The notes under the pieces: generated by a model
Database searches by the model: none
Told to the model about the DNA's origin: nothing
What the model saw: the letters and a program-made list of their open reading frames with translations, nothing else
Made by a program: the position numbers and the translations under genes
Shown here: piece by piece, positions 10,840-22,300 of the stretch
Layout of the letters: each line of letters starts with the position of its first letter
Position numbering within the stretch: position 1 is the first letter of the stretch
NCBI GenBank assembly: GCA_002900995.3
Contig: CM035305.1
Coordinates: forward strand, 2,588,467-2,652,466
Length of the DNA stretch: 64,000 nt
Direction of reading: 5' to 3'
Source: Ganoderma boninense
Taxonomy: Eukaryota; Basidiomycota; Agaricomycetes; Polyporales; Polyporaceae

Positions 10840-12852
10840 TCACAAGTCCTCCTCTTTGACTTGTTCTGGGATAGGATCCCTGTCGTCGACCTTGACTTGC
10901 CGAAATTGCGAAGGCTGCGGATGGCTCGCTGGGGTTTTCCAGCGCAAGCGATACTGTAGAAGCGGTCACAACCGTCAAGCAAGCAATATGCCGTGAAAGG
11001 CCGAAAACAACTTACCCGACTATTGACCTCGTCGATTGCAATCCCCAACTCCTCAAGGTGCCAACGATGATGCTTATCGACCATATACGCGAACGCATCG
11101 CGCGCCCAGACGTCGTTCCCATCCCAACTGACGTTCTTACTCCTCAACCTCCGCTTGTCCTCTTCCGGGATTTCGGGGTGGTCCAGGTCCTCATTGGTCA
11201 GGTGAAGGAGGTCGATCAAGTGAAAGCAGCCCTTCCATGGACAAGGCCATATGAGCAGCGAGTTGACGTTCGGTGGATGGAACATTTCCAGGGGAAGGGC
11301 TTCAAGGAGGCTGGGATCGGTAGGCGTGCCCGGACGCGAGGGAGGGCTGACAGGGGAACCGAGCGTCGTGGAAGGGGGAGAAAAGTCGGGGTCATAGGTC
11401 CGCATCATGGACAGGTCCACTTCTGGCAGCTGTGGGGGATAAAGGTCCGCCCCCGTGGGAGCGACAACACCCGAGGTGCGCCTGGTGTTCTTCTACATGA
11501 ACAGGTAGTGTGAGCACCATGTCGTGAGTTGGAAAGCAAATGCTGTTACCTTCGTAGGTTTCTTCTTGCGTTTGATGGGATCTGGAGGGAGGGGGAGATC
11601 GTCCACGCTCATGTCGTCTTCGATGTCGACCTCGTCCCCGTCCCATACCCCAAAACTTCGACCAGACTCCCTTGCCATCCTTCGCCAATAATCCAGTCGG
11701 CGAAGCCACGCCCTCCAAACTTCGACATCGATCCACTTGCCCAAGCTATCCATGCTTTGCTCATGGATCAGCCACTCCGCATGCTCTGCGATGCGCGAAT
11801 ACACTTCCGCTCTTGAGACATGACGCAGAACGTGCTCGCGACCACGCTTCATCCGACCAGGGGTGTTTCGCTCGATGTCGGAGTCCGTCTGGGAAAAGAT
11901 GGGTCTGTGCAGCCTTGCTGGACCGTGCAACGCTAAATGTTTGCAATAGCGCTCGACGAACCATTTTGGCGTTCGCTTTTCGAGGGGCGTTCTGTTGTTT
12001 GCATGGAAGTTGGAGCCTGCGTCAAGAGCAAGGACGGTGCGGAGTATATAATGCAGGCGATAGCGAGAGAGGTACTAAGTCAGCATGATCAGCTTCAAGG
12101 GTTGGCATACATCCACGACACATGAACGCTCACACGACGGCTCAATTTGTATGAGCAAATATGCATCGAAGTAATTGCGTACCGCCGAGTGCTGCAGTGT
12201 GATCGTTCCTCTGAGGATGTCAGCAACAGATCGTTATACTACGTGAACATACTACGTGGTAATCAGCAACCCCGTTGGAACGTCATTTGCTAGGGAGTAT
12301 GATTTGGTCTCATTAACCTTGCCTGGGGCTCACGATAGGTAGCACTTACAGAAAAGATAGACAGCTGAATTCGCTTGCGTCCCTTGGATCTTGACCTTCA
12401 CCTTGAGCTGGCTACTAGGACCATACAGGTTCTTGAGGGTAAGGCCGCTTGTACGTCCACCCGAGTTGGACCTAGGATGAGCTGCGAGGTCACGGTTCCG
12501 CAACTCCTCTTCGATTGCGGCGTGGGCCTCGGGGGTAAGCCATGTGAGGCGCTGAATCTCAAGGATCCCGTGAAACCGCACTGGGACCCTCTCGTCCTCG
12601 AAAAGCTCCTTGTTGTACTCGGGCTGAAATTTCTCGCATTCATCTAGGCTACGAATTGCGAAGTAGAGGACATGCGGACAGGATTGTATGATAACGTACA
12701 TACCCTGTGATTCTACCGTTTCCCTCAAGGAGAAGGCACTCCAAAGCTACGACGTTCTTCAATGTTGTATTCGGGACAGTGCTTGTCAACGCTTCTTCTT
12801 CCAGGAAGGGCCCAAAGGGTTCCTTGATGAGGTCCAGAAGGGACCTCGACAT
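10840..12852 (-). CDS. Orphan paralog A of a tandem pair, unknown function
   Basis: Multi-exon gene of unrecognised family. ATG is taken at 12852 (MSRSLLDLIKEPFGPF) because it matches the start of the neighbouring paralog. Supported exons include 12704-12852, 12350-12648, 12256-12289 and a small exon near 12170-12200, then a long block from about 12080 to about 11010, and a last exon ending TGA at 10840-10842. Shared motifs with paralog B: PFGPF, STVPNTTLKN, LDECE, ALDAG, NRTPL, WFVE, VSRAE, MRTYDPDFSP, TTLGSP, PPNVNSLL, CPWxxCxHxIDLLH, SWDGxDVWARDAFAYM and DKHHxWHL. The CPWxxC...H...H block could bind zinc. SP/TP-rich linkers suggest regulated phosphorylation. No signal peptide, membrane span or known domain is evident. 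Confidence 0.75.
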
Positions 12853-13095
12853 AGTGGTCACGGTGAGGACAATAGCCGGAGGAGACAAGGTTCATCGTGT
12901 GTGAAAGGTTACGTACAGCACGTGCAACCTTCTGAAGCGAGTCCGGTTTAGATCGACGAGATTCCTAGGGTAGACTCCAGCACTGGACGCTGCTGAACGC
13001 AATGGCCTCGGGCACATGACCACAGAGAAATTGACAATAGTATGGCCTTGGGACCCACGCGAGAATGCGTGCAGACCGGTCCATTACAGAGCAAG

Positions 13096-15117
13096 CTACA
13101 TCTCTTCCTGCTTGATCTCCTCAGCTCTAGGTTGTCTGTCATCAGTCTTCACCAGCCTGAGCTCCTGAGATCGATCATGGCTAGACGAATGTCTCCAGCG
13201 GAACAAGTACTGTGTAACATGCACGGTCACCATTGGCCCAAACGCCGTCGACGCCGAAGAATATCACTCACACGACCATCAATCACCTCGACATCGATGC
13301 CTGCTTGGTCCAGATGCCAGAAATGGTGCTTGTCCGCCATGTACGCAAACGCGTCCCGCGCCCACACATCCGCGCCATCCCAGCTCGCGACCTGGCCCCG
13401 AAAACGCCGCCTATCGTCGTCCGAAATTGCTTGGTGGTCCATGTCTTCGTCCGTCGGGTGGAGAAGGTCGATCGTGTGGAGGCAGTCGTTCCACGGACAT
13501 GTCCACATGAGCAGCGAGTTGACGTTTGGTGGGTGCCATAGCTCCGGCGGAAGCGAGGCGAGGAGGTTAGGATCGACGGGCGTGCTCGGACGAGAGGGGC
13601 TACTGATTGGGGAACCGAGCGTGGTCGAGAGGGGCGAGAAGTCGGGATCGTAGGTTCGCATCATTGTTTCATCCACGTCGACCTCATAATCAGAGACCAC
13701 CACCGGCGAAGAAGAACCTGAGATGACAATTCGCTTTGAGGCTCTTTTCTGCCAGCAGAAATCGTGGAGTCAATACATAGCAAGACCAAAGACAGGCTTT
13801 CTCACCTGAACCGCTCTCCGTCTAGGTGCCCTCTGACTCGCCTGGGGGAGAACACCCCTCGACTTCGCGTCGTCACCCAGAGATACATACTCAGCCTCTG
13901 AGACGCCAGGCTGGCCACTTCGTTGACGCATCCTCCTCTGGGAACTCAGATCCGCCAGCCATTCAGCCCAGACACCCTGGTTGAGCCACTTGCTGTGCCG
14001 ATTCAGGCTGGCCTGGCCCGTAACCCATGTACCATCTTGTTCGAGGCGGAAGCGAATCTCTGCCCGTGATACCTCACGAGGAGCATGTTGACGGCCGGGT
14101 TTCAAGCACCCACCGGAGCCGGGTTTGATGTCCGAGTCTGAGTCTGAGTCGTAGTGAATGCGATAGCAACGTTGTTCGTCGGCGTATGCCTTATGCCGCA
14201 TGTACAACTCCACAAACCACTCGGGTGTTCGATCCGCGAGAGGCGTCCTGTTATCTCGGAAGGATTTTCCTGGACCAGCGTCAAGGGCGAGTAGCTCCTG
14301 CAATTCCCGAAAAAGTCTCCAACGGCGAAGATACTGTGCTACATTCAGCTATCGGACATGGTCGACAAACCAGGGGGAGGGGGGCGTACACAACGACTGC
14401 GCTCGTAAGTTGCTATGTGCAGCGAGGCGACGTTATATCTGCGATAGTGGCTGGATGTGGGGCGGTCGGGGTTGGATTGGTGTTTGATCAAACTGACTAG
14501 CAGTAACCCGTTTGGAACCTGTCTAGCTGTGCCCGACAAACGGTGCGAAATCTCATACATTTGGCGCCAATGCGTTTCGAGCGATGTTGTACGTACATTG
14601 CATAAATGAAGCGGGTCCCGACTTTATCGCCTGGATTATGACTTTGACTTTCTTTGAACCACTCGCAAGGGCATGGTACAGGTAGTCAAACGAGTTATCC
14701 CTGTGTTGGGCGTGTGGGTCAACGGCGAGGCGAGCACTGTGGTCACGTTTTCGTAGCTCTTTTTTGATAGTATCAATTGCTTGGGTTGTGAGCCATGAAG
14801 GGTCGTTGATTTCCAGGATGCCCGTGAACAGGACTTGTCGGTCATCATGGAAACGCTTCTTGTCGTAGCCTGGCTGGCATTGTTCACATTCGTCTAGCCT
14901 TCGGGGAAAAGTGGGCTCTCAATGGAAAATTGGAGTTACATTTCACGTACCCAGTGATTACCCCGGGGCCTGCTTCCAACGAGACAGATTCCAAGACGAG
15001 CGGGTTCTTCAATGTGGAGCTTGGGACGCGTGAGGTGAGAGCGCCGAGCTCGGTGAATGGCCCGAAAGGCTCGTCGAGCAGGACCGCCAAGGAGAAAGAG
15101 GAGCTCCAGTTGGACAT
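13096..15117 (-). CDS. Orphan paralog B of a tandem pair, unknown function
   Basis: Second copy of the same family, same strand, 243 nt upstream of paralog A. ATG is the complement of 15115-15117 (MSNWSSSFSLAVLLDEPFGPF). It follows the same exon plan: a first exon ending in ITG, then one starting LDECE, a block with LLALDAG, NRTPL and EWFVELY (near 14300), a Ser/Asp-rich acidic insert (DSDSDSD, about 14140) absent from A, the basic linker RAPRRRAVQ, then MRTYDPDFSP, PPNVNSLL, CPWNDCLHTIDLLH and DVWARDAFAYM (13230-13660), and a final exon with RWRHSSS ending TAG at 13096-13098. Intron phases match A where I could compare them, which supports duplication of an intron-containing gene. Function unknown. 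Confidence 0.75.
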
Positions 15118-15340
15118 TGCAGGTCGCTCGCCCTGGGCTTGCGCACGTTACGGCATCGACGCTGGTGGTTGTCGTCTGCTGCGATGCAAAGGAGGCTGTG
15201 GCACGTGGTTTCCCGAAGCGGACAGAGGCATGGGCGGGGCATGTGCCGGCTCCTGCCCGACCAGGAGCTCTGAGACCGACCGTGTCTCAGTCTGTCTCGA
15301 CGACAACATCCTATACAGGCCCACACCCCGCACTCTCCTT
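15118..15340. promoter_or_regulatory. Divergent promoter region, orphan B / NIPA transporter
   Basis: Only 223 nt separate the two start codons, so both genes must share this region. No clear TATA or CCAAT box stands out to me. Confidence 0.4.
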
Positions 15341-17747
15341 ATGGCCGTCGACTCGTCCGACCCCAGTATCTCTATACCCATCGGCATCACTATTGGCCTT
15401 CTCGCATCATTCGTCCAATCCCTTGGTCTCACAATCCAGCGCAAGAGCCATGTATTGAATCAAGCCCTCCCTGAGCAGCACCAGAAGGTCGAGCACCGCA
15501 GGCCGTACGTCCCCTCCGTCCCGCGCTCATTTCCGCCCCTTACCATCTCATAGTTTGTGGCTTCTCGGCTTTGGTATGTGTGCCTGGTCTCCCATTCGCC
15601 CCGGTCACTTCCTCATTCTTCACAGCCATATTCCTCTCCTCAAACCTCTTCGGCTCGGTTTTCCAGATCGCCTCCTTGCCAGTCGTCATTCTTGCCCCCC
15701 TCGGCGCAGTCTCCCTCCTTTGGAACGCATTCTTTGCTCGTCTTCTATTAGGCGACGTCTTCTCCCCATGGATGCTCCTTGGTACTCTCCTCATCGCCGG
15801 TGGTGCCGTCCTCATCGCTGTCTTCGGTATTGTACCTGAACCCACCCGCTCTCTCGAAGACCTCCTACGCCTTTTCAACCGCCCAGCGTTTATAGCGTAC
15901 TTCTCTTTGCTCGCTTTCGCGGTTTTGGTCTGGCTGGCGACGGTACGTAATACCAGTCCTGGTGGTCGCGTGCATGCTGAGCTGTTCAACAGGCCCATCT
16001 AGTCGAGTATTCCTACCACCGCCGTTACAAGCCCGTGGACATCACTCCTCCTCTCTCCCCCCTTATCGCACCGAACGTTGCCCCTTCCATCTTGACGACG
16101 GCTACCACCGCACACCATGCAGTTGACCCCACTTCACCCACCGAGCGCACTCCTCTTATTGACCGCAAACCCCATCCTCGCTCCAAGTCATCCTCTCCCT
16201 CCCCTTCGCCTTCTGCAAGCTCCATGATTGTTAGCCCTTTGTCCTATGCCTCAAGATCCCCACGCACGCCCCTCTTCCTCGCTTCTTCCTACGCTTCCAT
16301 TTCAGGAATACTCTCAGGCATGTGCCTACTCTTCGCCAAGAGCGGCGTAGAGCTACTACTGCTCACCCTTGGCGGCGACAATCAGTTTTGGAGATGGCAG
16401 GCATGGGTCTTGCTGCTCGGTCTAATCGTCTTTGCCCTTTTGCAGCTGTGGTATATGCACAAGGGTTTGGTGCTCGCTGACCCCACCCTAGTCTGCCCTT
16501 GTGAGTACATACGCCTTCAATGCACGCACATGATGAAACTCAGCCCCTGTAGTGGCATTCTGCTTCTATAATTTGTCGTCGATCGTGAATGGTCTGGTAT
16601 ACTTCGACCAATTCTCGATGCTTTCCACCACACACCTGCTCCTCGTCCTCCTCGGTATTGCCGTGCTTCTTGCCGGAGTATACGTCATCAGCTTCCCACC
16701 CGAAGGCGATCGCGGCATCGATATTGGGGCGTGGACCGAAGGCGAACCACCAACAGAGCTCCTCAGCGCAACCGAGAGCGATATCGAAGCAAATGAGGAA
16801 GTGTTTGAAGACGAGCCCCTGCCCATGGAAGACGAGATACGCTCGCAGTCTCCACACGCCCGCACACAAACGCAAGCAGGACTGGGCTTGCACGTCATCA
16901 CCGAGCCCCCACACCCATCCCCGCCCCCCAAGTCTCCCCAACACCTCCGAGCCCGACAGGCTCGTCCTCACGCTCGCATCCACGGCGGCACGGCCGGGAG
17001 CAGACCGACTCTGCCTTGCTGGCATCCCCGCCGCGGTGCTCACGGTCAAGCGTAGACGAGCTCCACCATATCATCACAAGCGATTCGCACTCTGGAGCGA
17101 CGACCGGCCGCCGACGGCGCCGGACGATAGTAGAAGGAAACTCGTCGCTCAATCCGGGCACGCTCATCGGACAGCATCCGCTCTCGCCTAGCGGATCTGG
17201 GCTGGGGGGCTTCTCCATTGGGCTCTCGCCACTTAGCCCCGGGTTTTCCATCGTGCCCCGGGAGCGGCGGCGGCGGACGACACCGCTGTCTGTCTCGGGT
17301 TCAGGTGCTGGTCTGGGTTTGTCGAACAGCATGCACGGCACCTTCGGGGCCACTGGGGCAAGCTCTACCACGTCGCCGGGGAGTGGGGTCGATGATCACG
17401 GTCATAGCCATAGCCATGGCCATAGTCACAGAGGCCGACAAGCTGAGGGTGAGCCACGACTTCCCCCCCGTGCAGCCTCGTGGAAGATGCGGCGCGTCGT
17501 GAGCGAAGGGGATGCGGAGAGGCAGAGAAGGCGGACAGTTCCTGCTGGTCGGGAGGGCTTGCCGTACGGCACCGACCGGGATTTGGAGCGGGATGCGGCG
17601 CAGGGTGACGATAACGAGGGAGGTGAGGCGCAGGACCAGGATGCACAGACTTACGGCCAGAGTGACCGCCGCGCGAAGGGGAGGTGGAAGTGGCTGCAGA
17701 CTGTCGTGGAACGCGTCGTTCGCGGCGGGGCGGAGGAAGCGAGATGA
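15341..17747 (+). CDS. NIPA-family magnesium transporter with His-rich tail
   Basis: Predicted multi-span membrane protein of the NIPA (DUF803) Mg2+ transporter family, EamA/DMT fold. Exons: 15341-15504, 15554-15573 (20 nt), 15626-15942, 15993-16500 and 16553-17747. Conserved segments: IGLLASFVQSLGLTIQRKSH, PLWLLGFA, SSNLFGSVFQIASLPVVILA PLG split by the second intron, and LLLGDVFSPW; further spans lie at 16270-16500 and 16560-16690. The C-terminal half is a long cytosolic-looking tail. To keep it open, the frame must move by one base in the C-run near 16921-16930, after which the frame reads SPTPPSPTGSSSRS and continues to TGA at 17745-17747. The tail carries DDHGHSHSHGHSH (about 17393-17430), a metal-binding motif usual in zinc transporters. 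Substrate Mg2+ is inferred from the family. Confidence 0.85.
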
Positions 17748-19353
17748 GGAGGTGATGCTGGTCATCGCCATAGGATGATTTTTGGATTTTTTTCCACAAC
17801 AATTACTTACCCTGCACTCATTTGCATAGGACATAGTAAGCACACTGTGGTTCAGCATTCCGCTGCGGACTTTCCACTAATCTCGGACTTGGAAAGTATG
17901 CCACTAGACGTTGCCAATTTGACCGGTGTGAAACACGACACCCGGGCATTTCGGGGGGCATGGGTACCGGCGGGGTTGTGGTGAGGGTGAATTTGGTTTG
18001 AACCAGGAAATCACCCGAAGAACGCATAAGTATGCATTCACCGTGAGTTGAAGGTTTGGCTGTCCGATCTTCCTCGAACATTCTACAGACATGGCCGCCG
18101 GCGGTGATCCAACTCCACGACGCAAAGGCACACCTTGATGTGGGTTGATATACGCGGTTATCATTGCCTCAGATTCCGCCACGCTTGTGGGCCTCACCAG
18201 GCCTCACCTGAGAGTACTTAATAGGCCCAGGTTGCGAAGGGTTGCGACCAGTGGCGGAGGCATGAAGGTCTAGAGCTGACCGGTCAGTTCCATGATGAAC
18301 GGAGGATTTGCCATGTGGCATTGGCATGTGTTGGGTTGGTCTTGGGTTGATCTAGGCCGTTGGCCGCCGGACGACAGGATCGCCGGGCATTGTCGATGCA
18401 AAATGAACGAGACATCCCGATAGATCACACGAGCGTCTCGTGGACGAAGCGCGCGAGACGTCGTGACAGGTTTGGGTGGCATCAGATTTATATAATACGT
18501 AGGTGGCATGAGAGAACCCGGTCCCTTACTCATAAGCCAACAATCCCCGCCAATCTTGCGTGTGCCATAGTGGTGCATGAGTGCCACTGTTCGAGAGGAT
18601 GTTTGTTCTGCAATAGAATGCTTACGGTGGGCGGTCAAATGCGCAGCAAGCACTTATTTCGACTGATCAGAAGAGGTTTGGGAAGGTGTGGCCTGTTTCA
18701 AGGTGTGGCCGCTGAGCGGATCGTTCTATTAACCGTGTGCGAGTCTAAGCGCCGGATCGGACCCGGGCGCCAACAAGTAGAGATCCCGATCACAGATACG
18801 CGAGATGGCTCGCGGTACGGCGCACGTGATCGCGTAGTTTGCTCTCCTCCGACAAGGGAGACGGGTCTTCAGGGCGTCGACAGAGCCTCTCCTCGTCTTA
18901 CAGCTGACGGCGGACGAACAGAAGACACACGTAGGCATGGGGACGCCTGAAGGGGTCCGAAGACAGGCTGGGATTTGGAACAGGTCGGATATGAGGGGCT
19001 GAGAACGGCCAGGGATATCACCCCGCCTATTAATCGCGAACTAGTCTCCCGGTCGCTTAGCGTGCACCAAGGGTCTACAAAACAAACATACTTATGCGGC
19101 CTAGGGCGAGGAACGCATGGCTTCTTTCCCCCTTCGAGTTCGTCGCCGACCCATACCAGAAGCGCGCCCTGCTCTCCTCTGCCCTCTCCAACGTTCAAGG
19201 CTGTCCCTCTGTCCTTGCCCCACGCTCATTTTCGTTTCATAGTCTTCTCCGCGCGCATCCTAAAACCCGTCCTTATCAACCGCCCCCCTCTCTTTCTCTG
19301 TCCGTCTCCAGCTCTGGCTAACGGTCATCACTGTACGCTTCGAGACCATTGAC
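17748..19353. other. 1.6-kb intergenic region upstream of the DENN gene
   Basis: It holds the 3' end of the NIPA gene and the promoter of the DENN gene. It is less GC-rich than the coding regions. A pyrimidine-rich stretch at 19125-19330 directly before ATG 19354 is typical of a fungal leader. The open frames inside (for example 18360-18950) match nothing I recognise. Confidence 0.45.
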
Positions 19354-22300
19354 ATGCACAGCGCTCGCACCAAGGCCAAACCGCCAATGCAACCCCTCGC
19401 CGTGTCTGCCACGCCGGGCCCACCTATTGGCGAGAAAATTACAAAGTCTCAGTCTCGTTTCTCAGAGGAAAACGCGAAAGCGAATCCCACGAGCTCCATC
19501 CTGTCCCGCAGGACGACCGTCAAGTCCAACCCCAGTATGCGGTCCGTGTCCATGACGAGCACGCACTCTAACGTGAACGCGAACCCGGGCCCGACATCGC
19601 CAGCAAGCCCCATCTCGAGCGCAGGCGGACGGCGGGGCCCGCGAGCGATCCCGGCGCCTGACCCGATCATCACCATCTCGGGCAGCGGAGCGAGTGACAA
19701 GGACAAGGACGGCGGCGGCGGTCTCTTCGGATCCGGCCACATCCAGGGTCAGGCCGGCGGTCCCTCGTCCACCCATGGCCATCCCCGCTCCTCCCACGTC
19801 CCGTCCACCACCACCGCGTCCTTCCACTCCGCCCTCGACGACGACTTCGAGTACGTCACCGTCGAGCACCCTCCGGACGAGCCCGACCTCGCCCACGCCG
19901 TCGTCCCCGCACGCACCGACAAGGCCGCGCGCATCCTCGGCCTCAGGCACCAGAGCATGGAGCCCATCCCTGGCAGCAACAGGAACTCCGTCGCGTCTGC
20001 GCGCTCTGCCCCGCCCATCTCGGTCAGTGCCCCACCCCCCACACAGTCGGGCCCGACGCTTCCACTTGCCTCTCTCTATGTAGTCTCTGGACTCCCGAAG
20101 AGCCCGCACACATGGACGCTTGCTGACCCCGACTCCGTCATGGGTCTGCACCACAGCGAAGGTGCGGTCGGCCGCTGGTGGCGTCCGGAAGTGTTGGGCA
20201 GTACGATCAGCCCTGGCGCGGGCGGAGGCGGGAAGCGCAAGAAGAAGAACAAGGGCGACGAAGCCTCAACCGTGTTCAGTTCATCGGGCCACATGAGCAA
20301 GCAGGAGGTCGGGAAGATGCTCTCCAAGGCACTCAAGGTACGTTTCTCCGCGCGTCGTTCGCGATGGCCGCAGCCCAATGCATTGCGGTCGCTTATCACA
20401 GCTGACGGTCATCGCAGCTGTCGTTCACGCGCGAGGTGGAAATCATCGCGTCCACTCTCCAGCCCGCGTCGACGGTGCACAACTTCACGTTCATGCTGCC
20501 AGCACCCTCTACGCCGCTCGCGCCAAGTCCTTCGACAGATATGCTGCGCGCCTCCGTCCTGACGACGACGACAGACGTCTCGTACGCTTATCCATACGCA
20601 GATGATCCCTTTACGCGCCACGCCCGGCCGTCGTCGGCGTACCTTGGCCCCCCCGCCGCGTTCCTGATGCCTAACGGACAGAGCGCAAGTGCGCGTTCGC
20701 AGCCCGAGCTCGGGTCCGCACTGAATGGCAGCGGAGCCAGTGGGGGCCAGATCACCTACCATGGTGTCTGCCTGACTGTGTGGTCGCACGCCGATGCGGA
20801 GCGGTCAGCGGCCATCCGCCGCACGCTAGAAGCAGGGCGTGCGAGAAAGGAGAGCGCGCAGAGCAGCCTTGTGCGCCCGGGTCCCGGCGTACTGGAAGGG
20901 GTGGCGCGTCTGCATCCGACGCGACCAGTGACCCGGCCATCCAGGCACGGCGACGGGCGAAGCTGAGCGCACGGGGGCCGTGGGGCGGGGCGGGGACGGA
21001 CGGGGAGACGGACCTAGACGCAGAGACGGACGGGGAGGGCGGGGCGGTGAGCGAGAGCGACTACGAGGTTGCGAGCACGGTGGGGCACACGCCGGGGAGA
21101 GCACGCTGTTCCTGCCTGGCGACGCGGTGTTCTGGCTGCCGTACGCGCTGAGTGAGTCGGGACGGGCAGTGGACGAGAAGAGAAGTTGCTGACGCTGTTC
21201 TAGCTCTGGTGTCGCGCTTCCCGATATACGACCTCATGCGCGACTATCTCACGCTCTCCTGGGCGCGCTTCTCCAAGGACGTCCAGTCCCACACCCTCCA
21301 GATCTCCAAGATCCTCTCCCACCCCGCACCCCGCCCCGGCGAGCTCGTCCGCCTCGACGCATCCTCCACCACCCCCGCCCCGGCCACCCATGTCGGCGCG
21401 TCAGAGACCAGCTTGGAGGTCGTCGCCCGCTTCCCCGGCGGCCTCGACTTCGGCCGCGGTTTGGTCGACGTCAACTTCACCATGTGGCCGCTCTTCAAGT
21501 GCTTGAACATCGACAACATCCTCACTATATGCGAGGTAATTCTGCGGACTCGCTGCCCCTCCGGCAAGTCAATGCGCTAACTCACAGTTCGTGGCAGATT
21601 GCACTCGCCCCTACCGGCCGCATCCTCTTCTACTCGCGGCATCCGGCCATGCTAGGCATCGCCGTGCTCACTATCAAGTACTTGGTCGAGCTCCGCGGCT
21701 GGAGCGGTGTTGCCTTGGCTGCGGTGCACTCCCGCGATGCAAAAATCTACATTGATGACCCCGGCCCATGGATCATTGGCCTCGCAACGGAGGCCCGATA
21801 TGCAATCCGCCCGCCGCCGGAGGTTTGCGTCGTCGATCTGTAAGCACCGTTATCTCCGTCCCTCAATCGCGCCGCGGCGACTTTCGTTGTGATGTCCTGA
21901 CATTTGAAACACAGCGACATCAACTACCTCAACTGTTCCTCGCCTCCGCCCGGCGTCGTGTCGACGAAGCAACAGCGCGACCGCTTCCGACAGAGACTCC
22001 TTGCCGCCTTTGAGCCCCACTACCACCCAGACCACTGTGTTCCCAGGTGCGCTGCAACCAATTCTTTGCGCAGTGGCAACGTAGACCCTTACATCCTCCC
22101 ACAGTGAATTCAAGGAGGCCTTCCCCGCAGGCAGGTTCCGCCCGGTATGCAAGATCCAGGCCAAGCGTGGCGCAGTGTCCACAGCGGTGGCAGACATGGT
22201 CAAGCCGCCTGAGTGGTGGCACTCGACGCGCATCATCCAGGCCTTCGACAGCGTCCTTGCGGACAAGATGAAGAAGCCCTCGCTACTCAAGCGTATCAGC

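Noticed and set aside
16894..16932. GT...AG pair that might be an intron in the NIPA tail
   Set aside because: Its 39 nt are divisible by three, so removal does not correct the frame.
19462..20154. 230-residue minus-strand frame
   Set aside because: Antisense shadow of the DENN gene's first exon, created by its GC-biased codons.
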